Shown: positions 44,927-54,134, numbered from the stretch's first letter. The stretch is DNA of 64,000 nt from CALDTK01 sp045110575 (GCA_045110575.1 JBGCGF010000003.1:184579-248578), one strand, 5' to 3'. Notes: a model not told the origin generated them from the letters alone. Numbers and translations: made by a program.

Positions 44927-46609
44927 CTAATTCACTTGGAAACGATACGTTCTTGATCCAAGGATGAGTGCGTACTGCCCACTTCTTAGGGTGCCGACTG
45001 GAATGGAGGAGTTACTGGACTCACCTTCACTAACCAACTTTCCTTGTAGACTGAAAATGCGATAATGACCATCAAGCAGACCGTCCAAGTTGTCTATGTA
45101 GATCCACTCATTGGCAGGGTTAGGGTAGAGTAGTGTGTTGCTTTCTGGTGCGGTGGTTGAGATACTGGTTAGTAGCCCAGTGTAGTAACTGTCTAAGTAC
45201 GATACTCTATTCCTCAACCAATTTTGTAGGTAATTGAATGCCTGTTGGTCAAAGGGATAGTTGGGATAAACCAACCGTTCTCTCTCGTATAGCTTATTGC
45301 TTTCCAAGTAGTTGTACTGCTCTTCAAATAAAGAGAGTAGGGTGCTTTCTTTCAGCAGTGTATTTCGATAATCGAACCATTTGTTAGCTACCGTTATTCG
45401 ATAATTCGAAGGATCTAGTTCAATGACTCGGTCAAAGAATCCGTTCCCCAAAATGTCGTCGGTGGTATTTTGGTTTGTGCCGTCCCAGACGGTGCCAAAG
45501 CATCCATCCAAGTCCCACGGAGCGTAGAAATACAATTCGCTAGTCGTTTGCTTGGCGACGTAAACATTCTTCCCTGTGTTGTCGGTGGCTCGCAATAGAT
45601 TTAAAAAGATGAAGTAATCTAAGTAGTTTTCGTAACTAAATTTTGTCCAAACACTATCAATAAAGCTATCGTCAGGCGAATTGATTACGAAATCATTGAA
45701 ACGATAAAGTGGTCCCCAATCAGTGAGGTCCTCCTCTTTCGGATACTTGAAATCGTATCCTCCCCAATCTCTTTCATTGTTGTCGTAAGCCGGTACTCCA
45801 GAGAATGTCGTAGATGGTCCCCATCTCACGCCCTTGTAGAGCTCTCCACGCATACTTCCGTCAAAACTTGCTAGCTGCAGCTGCTTACGGTCGATTTGTT
45901 CAGACAGGTCATAAAGGCCATTGTACGCACCATTGAGAAACAACTCGACATATTCAGTGCCTGCTCCAGCTTTTGCTTCTGGCTCTTGAGCCAAGTAATA
46001 AGGAGTGTGAATGGATAACCACAGGTCTGTTGCAAGGTGACTTCTCAGGCGTAGCGGTTCGTTATAGAGTGCATCTAGCACCCAATCGTCGTCCTTGCGC
46101 ATTTGCCCAAACTGTACGTTTTCTGATTCAGTTCCAGATGAATCTTTCCAAAATTCTAGGTCGTAGGTTTTCTTTGGATACGTTTGGGAAAAGCCACCTC
46201 TAATTTCAATTCCGATATCTGAATGCAGAACTTGAATACTATCCGCATAGGTAAAGTTTGCATGGACTTTCGGATCATCAACGATGGTGTCCTGTGTCGA
46301 TATCGAGACGAGTGGCAGTTCAGTGAAATACAGCGTGTATCGATCCGATAAACGATCAACCACATAAGCTTCAGAATAGAGCAGGCTTGTTGGATTTGTC
46401 GAAAGTGTATAGCTCTCAGAATCTAATGAGAGAACAACTTCTGTATAGTCCGATAGATCGCTGTACAGGCCAATGTTTTCGATTTGAGACACGATCATTC
46501 CACGTGACTCGTCAAGTTGGAAATGATGCTCATGTACGTCTATTACCAGCGTTTGTGCCGAAGCGCACAATGCTTGGATGAGTAGCAGGAGGACAGCTGA
46601 TGATTTCAT
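44927..46609 (-). CDS. Secreted CotH kinase-like protein with T9SS sorting domain
   Basis: A 560-residue protein with signal peptide MKSSAVLLLLIQALCASAQ. The CotH domain (about 115-430) shows GIEIRGGFSQTYPKKTYDLEFW, DDDWVLDALYNEPLRLRSHLATDLW, VELFLNGAYNGLYDLSEQIDR and the metal site FYAPWDLDGCFG. A T9SS type A domain follows (LLYPNPANEWIYIDNLDG). CotH proteins are atypical protein kinases first seen in spore coats; secreted Bacteroidota forms may phosphorylate or bind exported proteins. The substrate is unknown. Confidence 0.92.
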   Translation of the reverse strand: MKSSAVLLLLIQALCASAQTLVIDVHEHHFQLDESRGMIVSQIENIGLYSDLSDYTEVVLSLDSESYTLSTNPTSLLYSEAYVVDRLSDRYTLYFTELPLVSISTQDTIVDDPKVHANFTYADSIQVLHSDIGIEIRGGFSQTYPKKTYDLEFWKDSSGTESENVQFGQMRKDDDWVLDALYNEPLRLRSHLATDLWLSIHTPYYLAQEPEAKAGAGTEYVELFLNGAYNGLYDLSEQIDRKQLQLASFDGSMRGELYKGVRWGPSTTFSGVPAYDNNERDWGGYDFKYPKEEDLTDWGPLYRFNDFVINSPDDSFIDSVWTKFSYENYLDYFIFLNLLRATDNTGKNVYVAKQTTSELYFYAPWDLDGCFGTVWDGTNQNTTDDILGNGFFDRVIELDPSNYRITVANKWFDYRNTLLKESTLLSLFEEQYNYLESNKLYERERLVYPNYPFDQQAFNYLQNWLRNRVSYLDSYYTGLLTSISTTAPESNTLLYPNPANEWIYIDNLDGLLDGHYRIFSLQGKLVSEGESSNSSIPVGTLRSGQYALILGSRTYRFQVN

Positions 46610-46704
46610 GTGCTCGGCATAAGATAGGTGCTAGACTTCATGAAAGTACAACTTCAATTCTACTCTGTCTCTCGGCATAAATCCCACGTACAATACCTCG
46701 CATC

Positions 46705-47556
46705 TCATAAAGCCTTTTCCATTTCGTACTGATTACTAAAATTCTCAAGTCCATGTGATTCGAGTAAATGCTTCATTCCTGCTATTCTCGTATCAATATT
46801 TATCATTGATATCTTGCTTTTCTCGAGCGTGAATAGATGTCTAAGAAGGCTACCTCCAATGCCTTGCTGCCTGTGGGTTTTGGCGACAGCTAGATGATGA
46901 ACACGCTTGTGTTTAGGGCTATAGATCAGATAACCGACGAGTTGAGTTTCATATACAATCCCGATGATATTGAAGTCCATCGTTAGGTTCTTCAACGTAC
47001 TGATTGAATTTTGCCAAGTAGGTGAGAAGTCCCAGAAGGTTTGAAATCGTTTCCAATCAGGTTGAGCGAGGTTAATAATATCATAGCCTTTGGCTAGGGT
47101 AGTGTTGGGTTGCTTTTTTAAGCTTCCGCTAAAACACCATAACTCCCTGCCGATGCGATAGCCCTGCTTTTTGTAGACCTTAATTGCAGGTGCATTTTGA
47201 GTCAATACCTCGAGTACCATGCGACTGACATCCACTTCTTTGATTATTGGCTCAATAAACGCGTGCATTTTAGCAGTAAGACCGTTGCCTCTGTGTGTTG
47301 GTACAACCCCAGTCCCTCCATTGTAGATATAGGTAACACCTTCTTTGTCATCTATAAAGTGCAGAATGAAAGCGACGAGGTCATCATTTTCAAATACGCC
47401 TACAGATAAATCAAGTCTACCTCCTTCTGTCTTGAATTTATCAGCAAACTTCTGCTCCGTAAAGCTGATCGGGAAGTAGTAGTCCGAAAAGGCTTCGTTG
47501 AAAGCGTTCGTAATCTGCGTAAGTGAAGTGTTTTCTAAGGTTGCTAGCGTAAGCAT
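46705..47556 (-). CDS. Double-GNAT acetyltransferase
   Basis: A 283-residue protein with two GNAT folds. The first (about 5-145) has YNGGTGVVPTHRGNGLTAKMH, the acetyl-CoA loop, and VLEVLTQNAPAIKVYKKQGYR. The second (about 170-283) has VHHLAVAKTHRQQGIGGSLLRHLF. Both loops keep the R/Q-x-x-G-x-G/A pattern, so both could bind acetyl-CoA. The acceptor is unknown. The 100 bases before the next gene are AT-rich with a weak hairpin (GCCTAT/ATAGGC at 47588-47603). Confidence 0.85.
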   Translation of the reverse strand: MLTLATLENTSLTQITNAFNEAFSDYYFPISFTEQKFADKFKTEGGRLDLSVGVFENDDLVAFILHFIDDKEGVTYIYNGGTGVVPTHRGNGLTAKMHAFIEPIIKEVDVSRMVLEVLTQNAPAIKVYKKQGYRIGRELWCFSGSLKKQPNTTLAKGYDIINLAQPDWKRFQTFWDFSPTWQNSISTLKNLTMDFNIIGIVYETQLVGYLIYSPKHKRVHHLAVAKTHRQQGIGGSLLRHLFTLEKSKISMINIDTRIAGMKHLLESHGLENFSNQYEMEKAL

Positions 47557-47660
47557 GACCGTGTTGTTGAAGTACCCTTGGTAGAAAATAGCCTATTTGT
47601 ATAGGCCTTTTAAAATATATTTTACCGACAGGCAAAATAGCTATTTAGTAGAAGTAATAT

Positions 47661-48293
47661 CTACTTTTCTGAAAAAGCCAGCTTTAGACCGAGTGCAATA
47701 AAGATGCCTCCAGATACCTTGTCTAGCCATTGCTTCACTTTATAATTCTTTCTGATTCGGTCAGACAGTTTGGACGCGAAAATGGCTAAGGTCAAGCACC
47801 ACAGTGTTCCCGTGAGCAAGAAGGTAAGTCCAAGTATTAAAAATGGTACTGCGCTTTGGCTGTAGGTCGGGTCAATAAACTGGGGTAGAAACGCGAGGAA
47901 GAAGAGCGCCACTTTCGGATTGAGAATATTGGTCAGAATTCCAGAACCGTAAATTTTCCTGTAGCTCAGGGATTTACGGCCTTCTTCTAGTTCGAACGCA
48001 TCATCGCTTTTCTTGAAAATGGCGATAAGGCCCAAGTAGACGAGGTATGCAGCGCCGGTATACTTGACGATCTCGAATGCGATTGCCGATTGTGCAAGAA
48101 TCACAGATAGGCCCAGGGTGGCCATGGCGATATGAAAGATGGCTCCCGTTGAGATCCCTAAGACCGATATGACTCCCGCTTTCCTGCCTTGCGCGATGCT
48201 TCTGCTCAGGATGTACATCGTGTCTGATCCCGGCGTGAGGTTCAGAATTAGGCCAGCCAATACAAAAGCTTCAAAGTTGATGATTCCAAACAT
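47661..48293 (-). CDS. LysE/RhtB family amino-acid exporter
   Basis: A 210-residue membrane protein with six predicted helices, starting FEAFVLAGLILNLTPGSDTMYILSRSIAQGRKAGV, the family's TPGPD-type signature (here TPGSD), and a central ILTNILNPKVALFFLAFLPQF. The family exports amino acids such as homoserine, threonine or lysine by proton exchange; the substrate here is unknown. Ten bases separate it from the TPR lipoprotein gene upstream. Confidence 0.92.
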   Translation of the reverse strand: MFGIINFEAFVLAGLILNLTPGSDTMYILSRSIAQGRKAGVISVLGISTGAIFHIAMATLGLSVILAQSAIAFEIVKYTGAAYLVYLGLIAIFKKSDDAFELEEGRKSLSYRKIYGSGILTNILNPKVALFFLAFLPQFIDPTYSQSAVPFLILGLTFLLTGTLWCLTLAIFASKLSDRIRKNYKVKQWLDKVSGGIFIALGLKLAFSEK

Positions 48294-48303
48294 GAAGATG
48301 AGT

Positions 48304-49134
48304 CTAGTTCAAGATTGACTCAGCAACGTCCCATTGCCAAGTAATTTGGTAGGGGTAATCTACGTAGAGGTTGGAGTCTTCATTGAATGAATATCCATTT
48401 TTGAAGTTAATTTTCCCAATCGCCATTAGCTCCTTCGACTTCTCTTTCTCTCCTAGGTAGTCGAGGCAAATGCTTTTGTGATATTGTGCATCTGAAAAGC
48501 CCGGATACTGTAGAAGGACTTTATTGAATTCCGTAACGGCCACTTCGTATTCTCCTTGTTCGAAGTAGGAAATACCTAAGTAGTATCGATCTAGGAAAGG
48601 CACCCAGTCTGGTCCAAGTTCAGCTTCTTGCGCTTCTAAGTTCTTCAACAGAATCGCCTGCGCTTTGTCGAATTGATTTAACTGCAAGTAGCAAACCCCT
48701 TCGTAAAACTCTAGCGTGTGATCTTGTTCGAACGCTTGTCCGTATGTCATGCGATAGGCCGTTAGATCTTTAAGTGCTCCTAGGTAATCCTTTGCATAAA
48801 TGCATTTCAAGAAAGCAAGTCTAGAAAGCCAGTTTTCCGGATCTAACGCAACTGCCTTTTCATAGTAGCTGATGGCGAGTTGGAACTTTTGCTGCTTCCA
48901 GTAGGGTAGTGCCTTTTGCTGCCACAGGTAGGCAATGGTGGAATCTTCTTGTAGACCTCTCGTGACCCATTCATCCCATTCTTTGGATAGGAAGTGATGA
49001 TTCCATGCGCCGTTGTTGAGGTACTTCTTTAGGGTCGCTTCTTTGTCCTGTGTAGCAGGTGAGATTTTCGTTTCTGGTTCAGTGCAGCCCAGGAGAAAGA
49101 GAAGGGAAATCGCGAAAGAAATTGCTTTTGACAT
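48304..49134 (-). CDS. TPR-repeat lipoprotein
   Basis: A 276-residue protein with lipoprotein signal MSKAISFAISLLFLLGC (lipobox Cys 17). At least three tetratricopeptide repeats are seen: WQQKALPYWKQQKFQLAISYYEKAVALDPEN, YEGVCYLQLNQFDKAQAIL and YYLGISYFEQGEYEVAVTEFNKVLLQYP. TPRs mediate protein contacts, so an envelope scaffold role is plausible. It shares the strand with the LysE exporter, 10 bases apart. Confidence 0.85.
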   Translation of the reverse strand: MSKAISFAISLLFLLGCTEPETKISPATQDKEATLKKYLNNGAWNHHFLSKEWDEWVTRGLQEDSTIAYLWQQKALPYWKQQKFQLAISYYEKAVALDPENWLSRLAFLKCIYAKDYLGALKDLTAYRMTYGQAFEQDHTLEFYEGVCYLQLNQFDKAQAILLKNLEAQEAELGPDWVPFLDRYYLGISYFEQGEYEVAVTEFNKVLLQYPGFSDAQYHKSICLDYLGEKEKSKELMAIGKINFKNGYSFNEDSNLYVDYPYQITWQWDVAESILN

Positions 49135-49212
49135 GTGTTGGAGACTGAATCTACGCGGCTCAATTGCCAGGGCAGAATAGTCAAGATAGGAAGAGGTGGG
49201 TCGTCTTGGGAC

Positions 49213-49257
49213 GCGTTTGCGGATCGTTAACGGACTGGGTTAACGATCCGCAAACGC
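49213..49257. repeat. Perfect 19-bp palindrome (45 bases) in an intergenic region
   Basis: GCGTTTGCGGATCGTTAAC (49213-49231), seven loop bases, and the exact reverse complement (49239-49257). It lies between the AraC gene (49355-50265) and the TPR lipoprotein gene. No T-run follows on either strand, which is unusual for a terminator of this strength. Confidence 0.88.
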
Positions 49258-49354
49258 TCTTGTCTCCGTTGTCGATTGGATATTGTCCAAAATTTACTGC
49301 TAGTCGTTTGATAATAGAGATTCTAATAGGATTAGTGACCGGCCTAATATCCTT

Positions 49355-50265
49355 TTAGTTGAGATTTCTATATTCCAAAGGACTCATTCCTGTTTTTTTC
49401 TTAAATAATTTACTGAAATATTGCGGATATTCAAATCCAAGTGAATATGCTACTTGGCTTATGCTATTGTTTGAAGTGAGGAGCCTGTTTTTAGCTGTTT
49501 CTAGCACGTGGTAATGGATTAGATCTTGTGTGCTCTTACCCGTTTCCTTTTTAAGTAAGTCACTGAGATAGTTTGGTGTTAGATTTACTTGGGTGGCGCA
49601 TTGTTTTACGGTTGGAACTCCATTTTGAACAAGATCCGATTTGAAATAATTGGTCAAGAAAAGCTCTAGTGCTGAAATAGCGTCTCTGTTTGGCACAGAA
49701 CGCGTGATGAATTGTCGGTCATAAAAACGCATACAGTAGTTAAGCAAAAGCTCGATACCGGACGTGATAACGGGTTTTGTATGCTTGTCTATCGAGCGGA
49801 ATATTTCTTTTTCTATCGAGCGCAGGACTTCTGTAAGTTCATTTTTTTCATCTTGAGAGAGGTGTAGGGCTTCGTTTAAGCTGTAGCCAAAAAAGGTAAA
49901 GGACCCTAACTTCTCGAATAATGACGTAGTCTTCAATAGGTCGGGATGGAAGAAAAGGCCCCAGTTATATTGAGCCTCATCAATTTTAGGATTCTCTATT
50001 GAAGCCACTTGGTTAGGAGCAAGAAAAAAGAGGCTGCCGTCTTCGAAATCACACATTGTGCGTCCGTAAGTGAGGCTGCCTGACTTTAAGTTCTTCAAGA
50101 GGACTCCAAATAGTCCGCTTGTAATCTTTACTGGTCCAGTAATCCCAATTTTTCAAAATCCACCTTTGAAAAATCAATAATGCTAATCAGCGGGTGTTTA
50201 GGTGGGCCATATTGAAACATTGTGTTCAGCATGCTAATGCTCTCTACTTTTATGTAATCCTCCAT
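49355..50265 (-). pseudogene. AraC family regulator, frameshifted near its N-terminus
   Basis: The DNA-binding half and most of the sensor are intact in 49355-50098 (VPTVKQCATQVNLTPNYLSDLL ... VAYSLGFEYPQYFSKLFKKKTGMSPLEYR), closely matching the AraC protein at 36236. The missing N-terminus lies upstream in another frame from ATG 50265 (MEDYIKVESISMLNTMF, matching MDNFIRINSVSELNQMF of the paralog) and ends at a stop at 50128-50130. One extra base in the homopolymer at 50149-50153 would join the two as FEKIGITGPVKITSGLF. A live internal start (MKNLKSG) could give a shorter regulator. Otherwise the gene is broken or the sequence has an indel error. Confidence 0.85.
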
Positions 50266-50282
50266 GATAATTTGTTTAATTT

Positions 50283-50771
50283 TTAATTAAGTAAAGCTTG
50301 ATGGTAGGTCATTATCGAGGACTTCGAGAAAGCTTCAGCGATTAGTACTCCGATCATCATGCCCATAATAGTAAACGATACGCCATGCCAAAAAGGACTC
50401 TCTGTGACCAGCACTGCAATCATGCCTGCTAGCAAGATAGCTCTGAATGTAATTTGGTATTTTGGAAAATCGCTGACTACTTTTTCCATGCGTGCTCCTT
50501 CCTCTAGCGCAAACTTCTCCGAATTTAAACGGTACAAAGTAGATTGATTTTCTAATAAAGTAGTCTCAGTATATCTGTACAGAAATCCACCCCCGCTGAT
50601 CAAGAGTCCACAAACAATTCCACCTATTTTTAAGCCACTTGCTAAAGGTCCTTCTCCAAACATATGTGAAATAAACGCAGTGAGTAGTAGGCCTACACCA
50701 ACTGCGATAAATTGCGTACCTACTGCCTTTTGGGCAGAAATGTAAATTTCCAGTTCAGATTGTAAATCCAT
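50283..50771 (-). CDS. Membrane protein of unknown function
   Basis: A 162-residue protein with four hydrophobic segments in two pairs (FIAVGVGLLLTAFISHMF, GLKIGGIVCGLLISGGGFLYRY, ITFRAILLAGMIAVLVTE, VSFTIMGMMIGVLIAEAF) around a charged central helix. It lies 18 bases upstream of the frameshifted AraC gene and is probably in the same transcript. No family recognised. Confidence 0.68.
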   Translation of the reverse strand: MDLQSELEIYISAQKAVGTQFIAVGVGLLLTAFISHMFGEGPLASGLKIGGIVCGLLISGGGFLYRYTETTLLENQSTLYRLNSEKFALEEGARMEKVVSDFPKYQITFRAILLAGMIAVLVTESPFWHGVSFTIMGMMIGVLIAEAFSKSSIMTYHQALLN

Positions 50772-50811
50772 ATATAGTTGGTATTTTCGGTTGATGAATA
50801 GAAACTTGAAG

Positions 50812-50826
50812 GGTTTTGGCGAAAGC
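50812..50826 (-). repeat. Dispersed 15-mer, exact copy (intergenic)
   Basis: GGTTTTGGCGAAAGC between the membrane-protein and SRPBCC genes, followed by CTATCGTTAGC; together GCTA...TAGC forms a small hairpin. Confidence 0.8.
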
Positions 50827-50878
50827 TATCGTTAGCTTTGGACTATGATCTAGGATAAAGAGATTCAACCCGGTTCTT

Positions 50879-51307
50879 TTACTCTGTATTGAATTTCTTA
50901 TAAGCGCTTGATATATTGTGTTTTAGCATGAACTTCATGATTGAGCTATGGGAATTCTTTGAATGAAATCCGTCTTCTTGTCTAAAGATTGTGTTACCTG
51001 TCGCTGTAGCCTCTATACTGTAGATATGGTGGTCCTTTACATTTCCTGCGATAACGCCATACCATCCAAATTTTACGCCTTTTTCGTAATCTGTAACTTC
51101 ATGCTCGAATTCAAGAACCCCACCCGTAATTGGGTTTTTAAAATAGGAAGTTGACCTTTCGCCCTTGACTAGTCCATCCGTTGATATCCCCTGGAAAGAT
51201 GAGCTCCAATCAGAGAGTTTAGACCAGTCCGTCAATACATTCCAGACTTGTTCACTGGAGGCATTAATTTCTATTTCCGTGAAAATGCTATTAGTTTTAT
51301 CGTTCAT
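50879..51307 (-). CDS. SRPBCC/polyketide cyclase-like domain protein
   Basis: A 142-residue protein with the START-like fold: EIEINASSEQVWNVLTDWSKLSDWSSSFQ at the start (the W-x-V-L-T-D-W motif), a beta-rich centre (GGVLEFEHEVTDYEKGVKFGWYGVIAG) and a long C-terminal helix (HSSIMKFMLKHNISSAYKKFN). The fold binds hydrophobic ligands. In the same direction as the membrane protein and AraC gene; co-transcription is possible. The 170 bases between it and the cyclase hold only a weak plus-strand ORF, which I do not call. Confidence 0.85.
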   Translation of the reverse strand: MNDKTNSIFTEIEINASSEQVWNVLTDWSKLSDWSSSFQGISTDGLVKGERSTSYFKNPITGGVLEFEHEVTDYEKGVKFGWYGVIAGNVKDHHIYSIEATATGNTIFRQEDGFHSKNSHSSIMKFMLKHNISSAYKKFNTE

Positions 51308-51479
51308 GAGAAGCCGTTTTTAGATTCGCGTCTAGCACAAAGACTGACAGAAGGTTTTGGATGAACTATTACAAAGCTCTGATTATTCTAACCTTATCTC
51401 TGATTTGCAGCAATATTTCGCGATTCTAGCTAATGTTTACCTTTTTCTGGAGCAAAGGAGGAGGCTTTTAGGAAGGCTT

Positions 51480-52568
51480 TTAGCGCTGAACAGCAACTGT
51501 ACAAATTTTAATCAGCTCTTTCCTGCCTCTCAATTCCCGTTCTCCAAGTTCTTGCTCATTAAATTCCTCACCGAGGTTTAATGCATCAATCATTTGCTTA
51601 GACGCAAGTAAGTCGACTCCGTATTCATTGCACAGGCTTTGTATGCGAGCAGTAGTGTTCAGTACATCTCCAGAAAAAGCAATGGCTTTCTTAATGACGC
51701 CAATTTCTCCAGTTGTGACTCTCCCAAGGTGGAGTCCTGCTTTGAACGTCGGAGCTAATCCAAACTCGGATACGTACTCATCTGTTCTATTCTTCAGTGC
51801 GTCCTTCATGGCGAAAAAACAACGCAGGCAGTTGTTATGCCGAAGACCATTCTTGAGTTTCCAGGTGACAACGACTTCATCACCAACGTATTGGTATACT
51901 TCGCCACCGTGTTCAATAATGGCGTCAGACATGTCCGCATAGTACTGCTTGAGCATGTCGAAATACCGAACGTGCCCAAGTTTTTCTGCGATCGTTGTAG
52001 AGGATCGCATATCTAGAAACATGAAAATCCGATCTTCTTCAGTTGGCCGATGATACTTGCCCGTAAAAAGGCTGATAAGATCTTCTTGTCCGATGTTGTC
52101 ACTTACTTCCGTGTAGAATATGGCAATAGCTAGGCCGACGGCTATGTATAATTGAATCGTAAAAAAAGCGAAGCTTGTAAAGAAACGGGTGGCATTGTAC
52201 CATACTTCTTTGTCAAATATGCTTGCCTCTAATTCATAGGCATTACCGATGATGGTGATCGCCAAAAGGTAAAAACTGATCAGTGCAACGTTTATGGTCG
52301 TTTTGAGCAGGATCTTACTTAGAAAGCTGTTTTTCTGAAACCATTTACTCAAGACTAATAGCTCAAACGTACCGATCAGTGTACCCGTGATCAGCGTCAA
52401 AACCATGGGAAGGGCAAGGTTGAATTTGTATGGGTTTCCCGTAGCAGGGTAGATTAGGGCATCACCAAGAATGCCTTTCTCAAGAAGGCCATAGACCATG
52501 CTTGATAGCATTGAAATCAGGCCGAACGGTAGAACCTTGAGTAGGAAACGTTTGCTTTTGGGACGCAT
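51480..52568 (-). CDS. Membrane class III nucleotide cyclase
   Basis: A 362-residue protein. About five membrane segments fill residues 10-165 (LPFGLISMLSSMVYGLL, MVLTLITGTLIGTFELL, LKTTINVALISFYLLAITIIG, FFTSFAFFTIQLYIAVGLAIAIF). The class III cyclase domain follows: metal Asp in FMFLDMRSST, GEVYQYVGDEVVVTW with the second Asp, and FSGDVLNTTARIQ for nucleotide/ribose contacts. No histidine kinase is adjacent. It should make cAMP (or cGMP) in response to a membrane signal. ATG 52568 (MRPKSKRF) is preferred to a TTG at 52601. Confidence 0.9.
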   Translation of the reverse strand: MRPKSKRFLLKVLPFGLISMLSSMVYGLLEKGILGDALIYPATGNPYKFNLALPMVLTLITGTLIGTFELLVLSKWFQKNSFLSKILLKTTINVALISFYLLAITIIGNAYELEASIFDKEVWYNATRFFTSFAFFTIQLYIAVGLAIAIFYTEVSDNIGQEDLISLFTGKYHRPTEEDRIFMFLDMRSSTTIAEKLGHVRYFDMLKQYYADMSDAIIEHGGEVYQYVGDEVVVTWKLKNGLRHNNCLRCFFAMKDALKNRTDEYVSEFGLAPTFKAGLHLGRVTTGEIGVIKKAIAFSGDVLNTTARIQSLCNEYGVDLLASKQMIDALNLGEEFNEQELGERELRGRKELIKICTVAVQR

Positions 52569-52726
52569 TATGGAGTTCGATGGTCGGAAACGATCAAGCA
52601 ATTGTTGCTTGACGGCCTACCTCAAGGTAATAATACGTAGCACTCCTGCTAGGTCGATTTATTGCCTGATGTCACAAGAGCTTGACCTGGTGCTAGTGCA
52701 AGGTAATCTTGTGTTTTCTCCAGAGC

Positions 52727-53257
52727 TCACTTACCCTCCAATCCGGCAATCATCCCTTCAAGCATCTTAGGAACGATGAGCTTGTGGAACGGCTGTACAG
52801 GCAAGAAGTAGAGTCGGCCAAAGGCATTATGGTAGTAGACCGTCGTCGAGATGGTTAGTCGCTTCACAGCAAGGGTTGAAGTAGGTTCCTTGAGCAAGGA
52901 AACACGAAAATTGAGGTGCTTATCGTCTTCCCCTATAATTACTTCGTCTTCCGATCGACTGAAGACTTTGAATAGGCCTAGTCGCTCATCGGGCTCGCAA
53001 GCGAATTGCTCCAGCTGCTCTTTTCTATTCAGTGATTTGTCGGGCGTTTTCAATCCAACAATTCCGACAATTCGGTTCCGTAAATCAAAGAGTTTTTCAG
53101 CCCACTCTGGCGAGTAGCTGAAGAAGGCTTTAGCGATATCCTTGGAGCTAATGCAGTCTTCCTCATCGAGATAGTGTCCTTCATAACTATCGGCATAGTG
53201 ATATAAAGTACCTGATAAAGAGGAGACCGTTGGAAGCTTGACCTTGGATACTTTCAT
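52727..53257 (-). CDS. DUF2867 family protein
   Basis: A 176-residue protein. The pattern FSYSPEWAEKLFDLRNRIVGIVGLK, GEDDKHLNFRVSLLKEP and TTVYYHNAFGRLYFLPVQPFHKLIVPKML matches DUF2867, often fused to epimerase domains elsewhere but free-standing here. It is soluble and of unknown function. About 200 bases upstream (53258-53462) carry no feature I can support. Confidence 0.85.
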   Translation of the reverse strand: MKVSKVKLPTVSSLSGTLYHYADSYEGHYLDEEDCISSKDIAKAFFSYSPEWAEKLFDLRNRIVGIVGLKTPDKSLNRKEQLEQFACEPDERLGLFKVFSRSEDEVIIGEDDKHLNFRVSLLKEPTSTLAVKRLTISTTVYYHNAFGRLYFLPVQPFHKLIVPKMLEGMIAGLEGK

Positions 53258-53462
53258 CGCAATTCGTGCTTTTGATAAGGAAGACCTAAGATAGTTAGGG
53301 ACTAAGTGAGTACTTGGTTTAGCTACTGTTTAGACACTGTATAGTTAGTTCTGTCCTTAGGGCGGTAAGCCTAGGTGTTGTCTAGGGCGTAGCAATTAGG
53401 TAGACATAGAATTAGACAGGTCAGCGTAGTAGAGAGGTCAGAATCCCTTTTACCTTGCCGCC

Positions 53463-54134
53463 ATGTCTGATCACGTTTCTTCTGTTTCTATTCGCTCTTT
53501 GCTTCATGCAACGATTATTGATTCTGCAGCAGCCAAAGCCGCGGAGAGTAGGTGGGGGGAGGCCAGCGATGTGCTCCTTAACGGTTTGCTTGAAGCTGGA
53601 GTTATGTCAGAGAAGCCGGACTGGATTACGCCACAAGGTTGGTACAGCTTTTTGAATGCTGATCTTTTAGACCACCAGATTCCGCCACCAACGCCGGTGA
53701 AGGAAGGGGACACAGAACGGCACATGGTTGGTGTCAATTATGATCAAGTGCGTCACGATAGCCCTGAAACGATGCTTAACACGGCGAATGGCCTATTGCT
53801 CGACATCATCAACGTTACAGAACCGTTTACCTCTGGTAGTTTACTAGCCGATACGGTTCGTAATGGTGAAGACGTACAATCTCGAGAGGAGGCTGTGACC
53901 AAGATCTTAGCTTGGCGTCAGCAGTGGACCAAAACAGAGCCGGAAGCTTTTGAGTCCAAAGGGATCATGCGCGGACCAGATGGTGCTACCTATTTCACTT
54001 TTGATTGTGCCTTTACAGCTTTCGCCAAAACCGGTTCTGTCACCGAGTACGATGGCGACGGTGCAGTACAGTTTATCACTGTCAAGAAGCGATTAGAGAT
54101 CGTAGGCTTGATGATGCCTGGGTTTGCGTTGTGA
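53463..54134 (+). CDS. Hypothetical protein
   Basis: A 223-residue soluble protein with no signal peptide. It has a YDQVRHDSPETMLNTANGLLLDIINVTE middle and a W-rich segment (ILAWRQQWTKTEPEAFE). It is the only plus-strand gene in this 28-kb stretch. The start is supported by a TACCTTG box 5 bases upstream. I recognise no family. An exact dispersed 15-mer (54020-54034) encodes AFAKT. Confidence 0.65.
   Translation: MSDHVSSVSIRSLLHATIIDSAAAKAAESRWGEASDVLLNGLLEAGVMSEKPDWITPQGWYSFLNADLLDHQIPPPTPVKEGDTERHMVGVNYDQVRHDSPETMLNTANGLLLDIINVTEPFTSGSLLADTVRNGEDVQSREEAVTKILAWRQQWTKTEPEAFESKGIMRGPDGATYFTFDCAFTAFAKTGSVTEYDGDGAVQFITVKKRLEIVGLMMPGFAL
54020..54034 (+). repeat. Dispersed 15-mer, exact copy (in hypothetical gene)
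   Basis: GCTTTCGCCAAAACC read on the coding strand; encodes AFAKT. Confidence 0.8.

Noticed and set aside
47588..47620. Terminator between the double-GNAT and LysE genes
   Set aside because: Stem of only six base pairs and a mixed AT tail; too weak to call.
51357..51581. Plus-strand 74-codon ORF between the SRPBCC and cyclase genes
   Set aside because: It overlaps the 3' end of the cyclase gene, has no promoter-like box or family, and its composition looks random.
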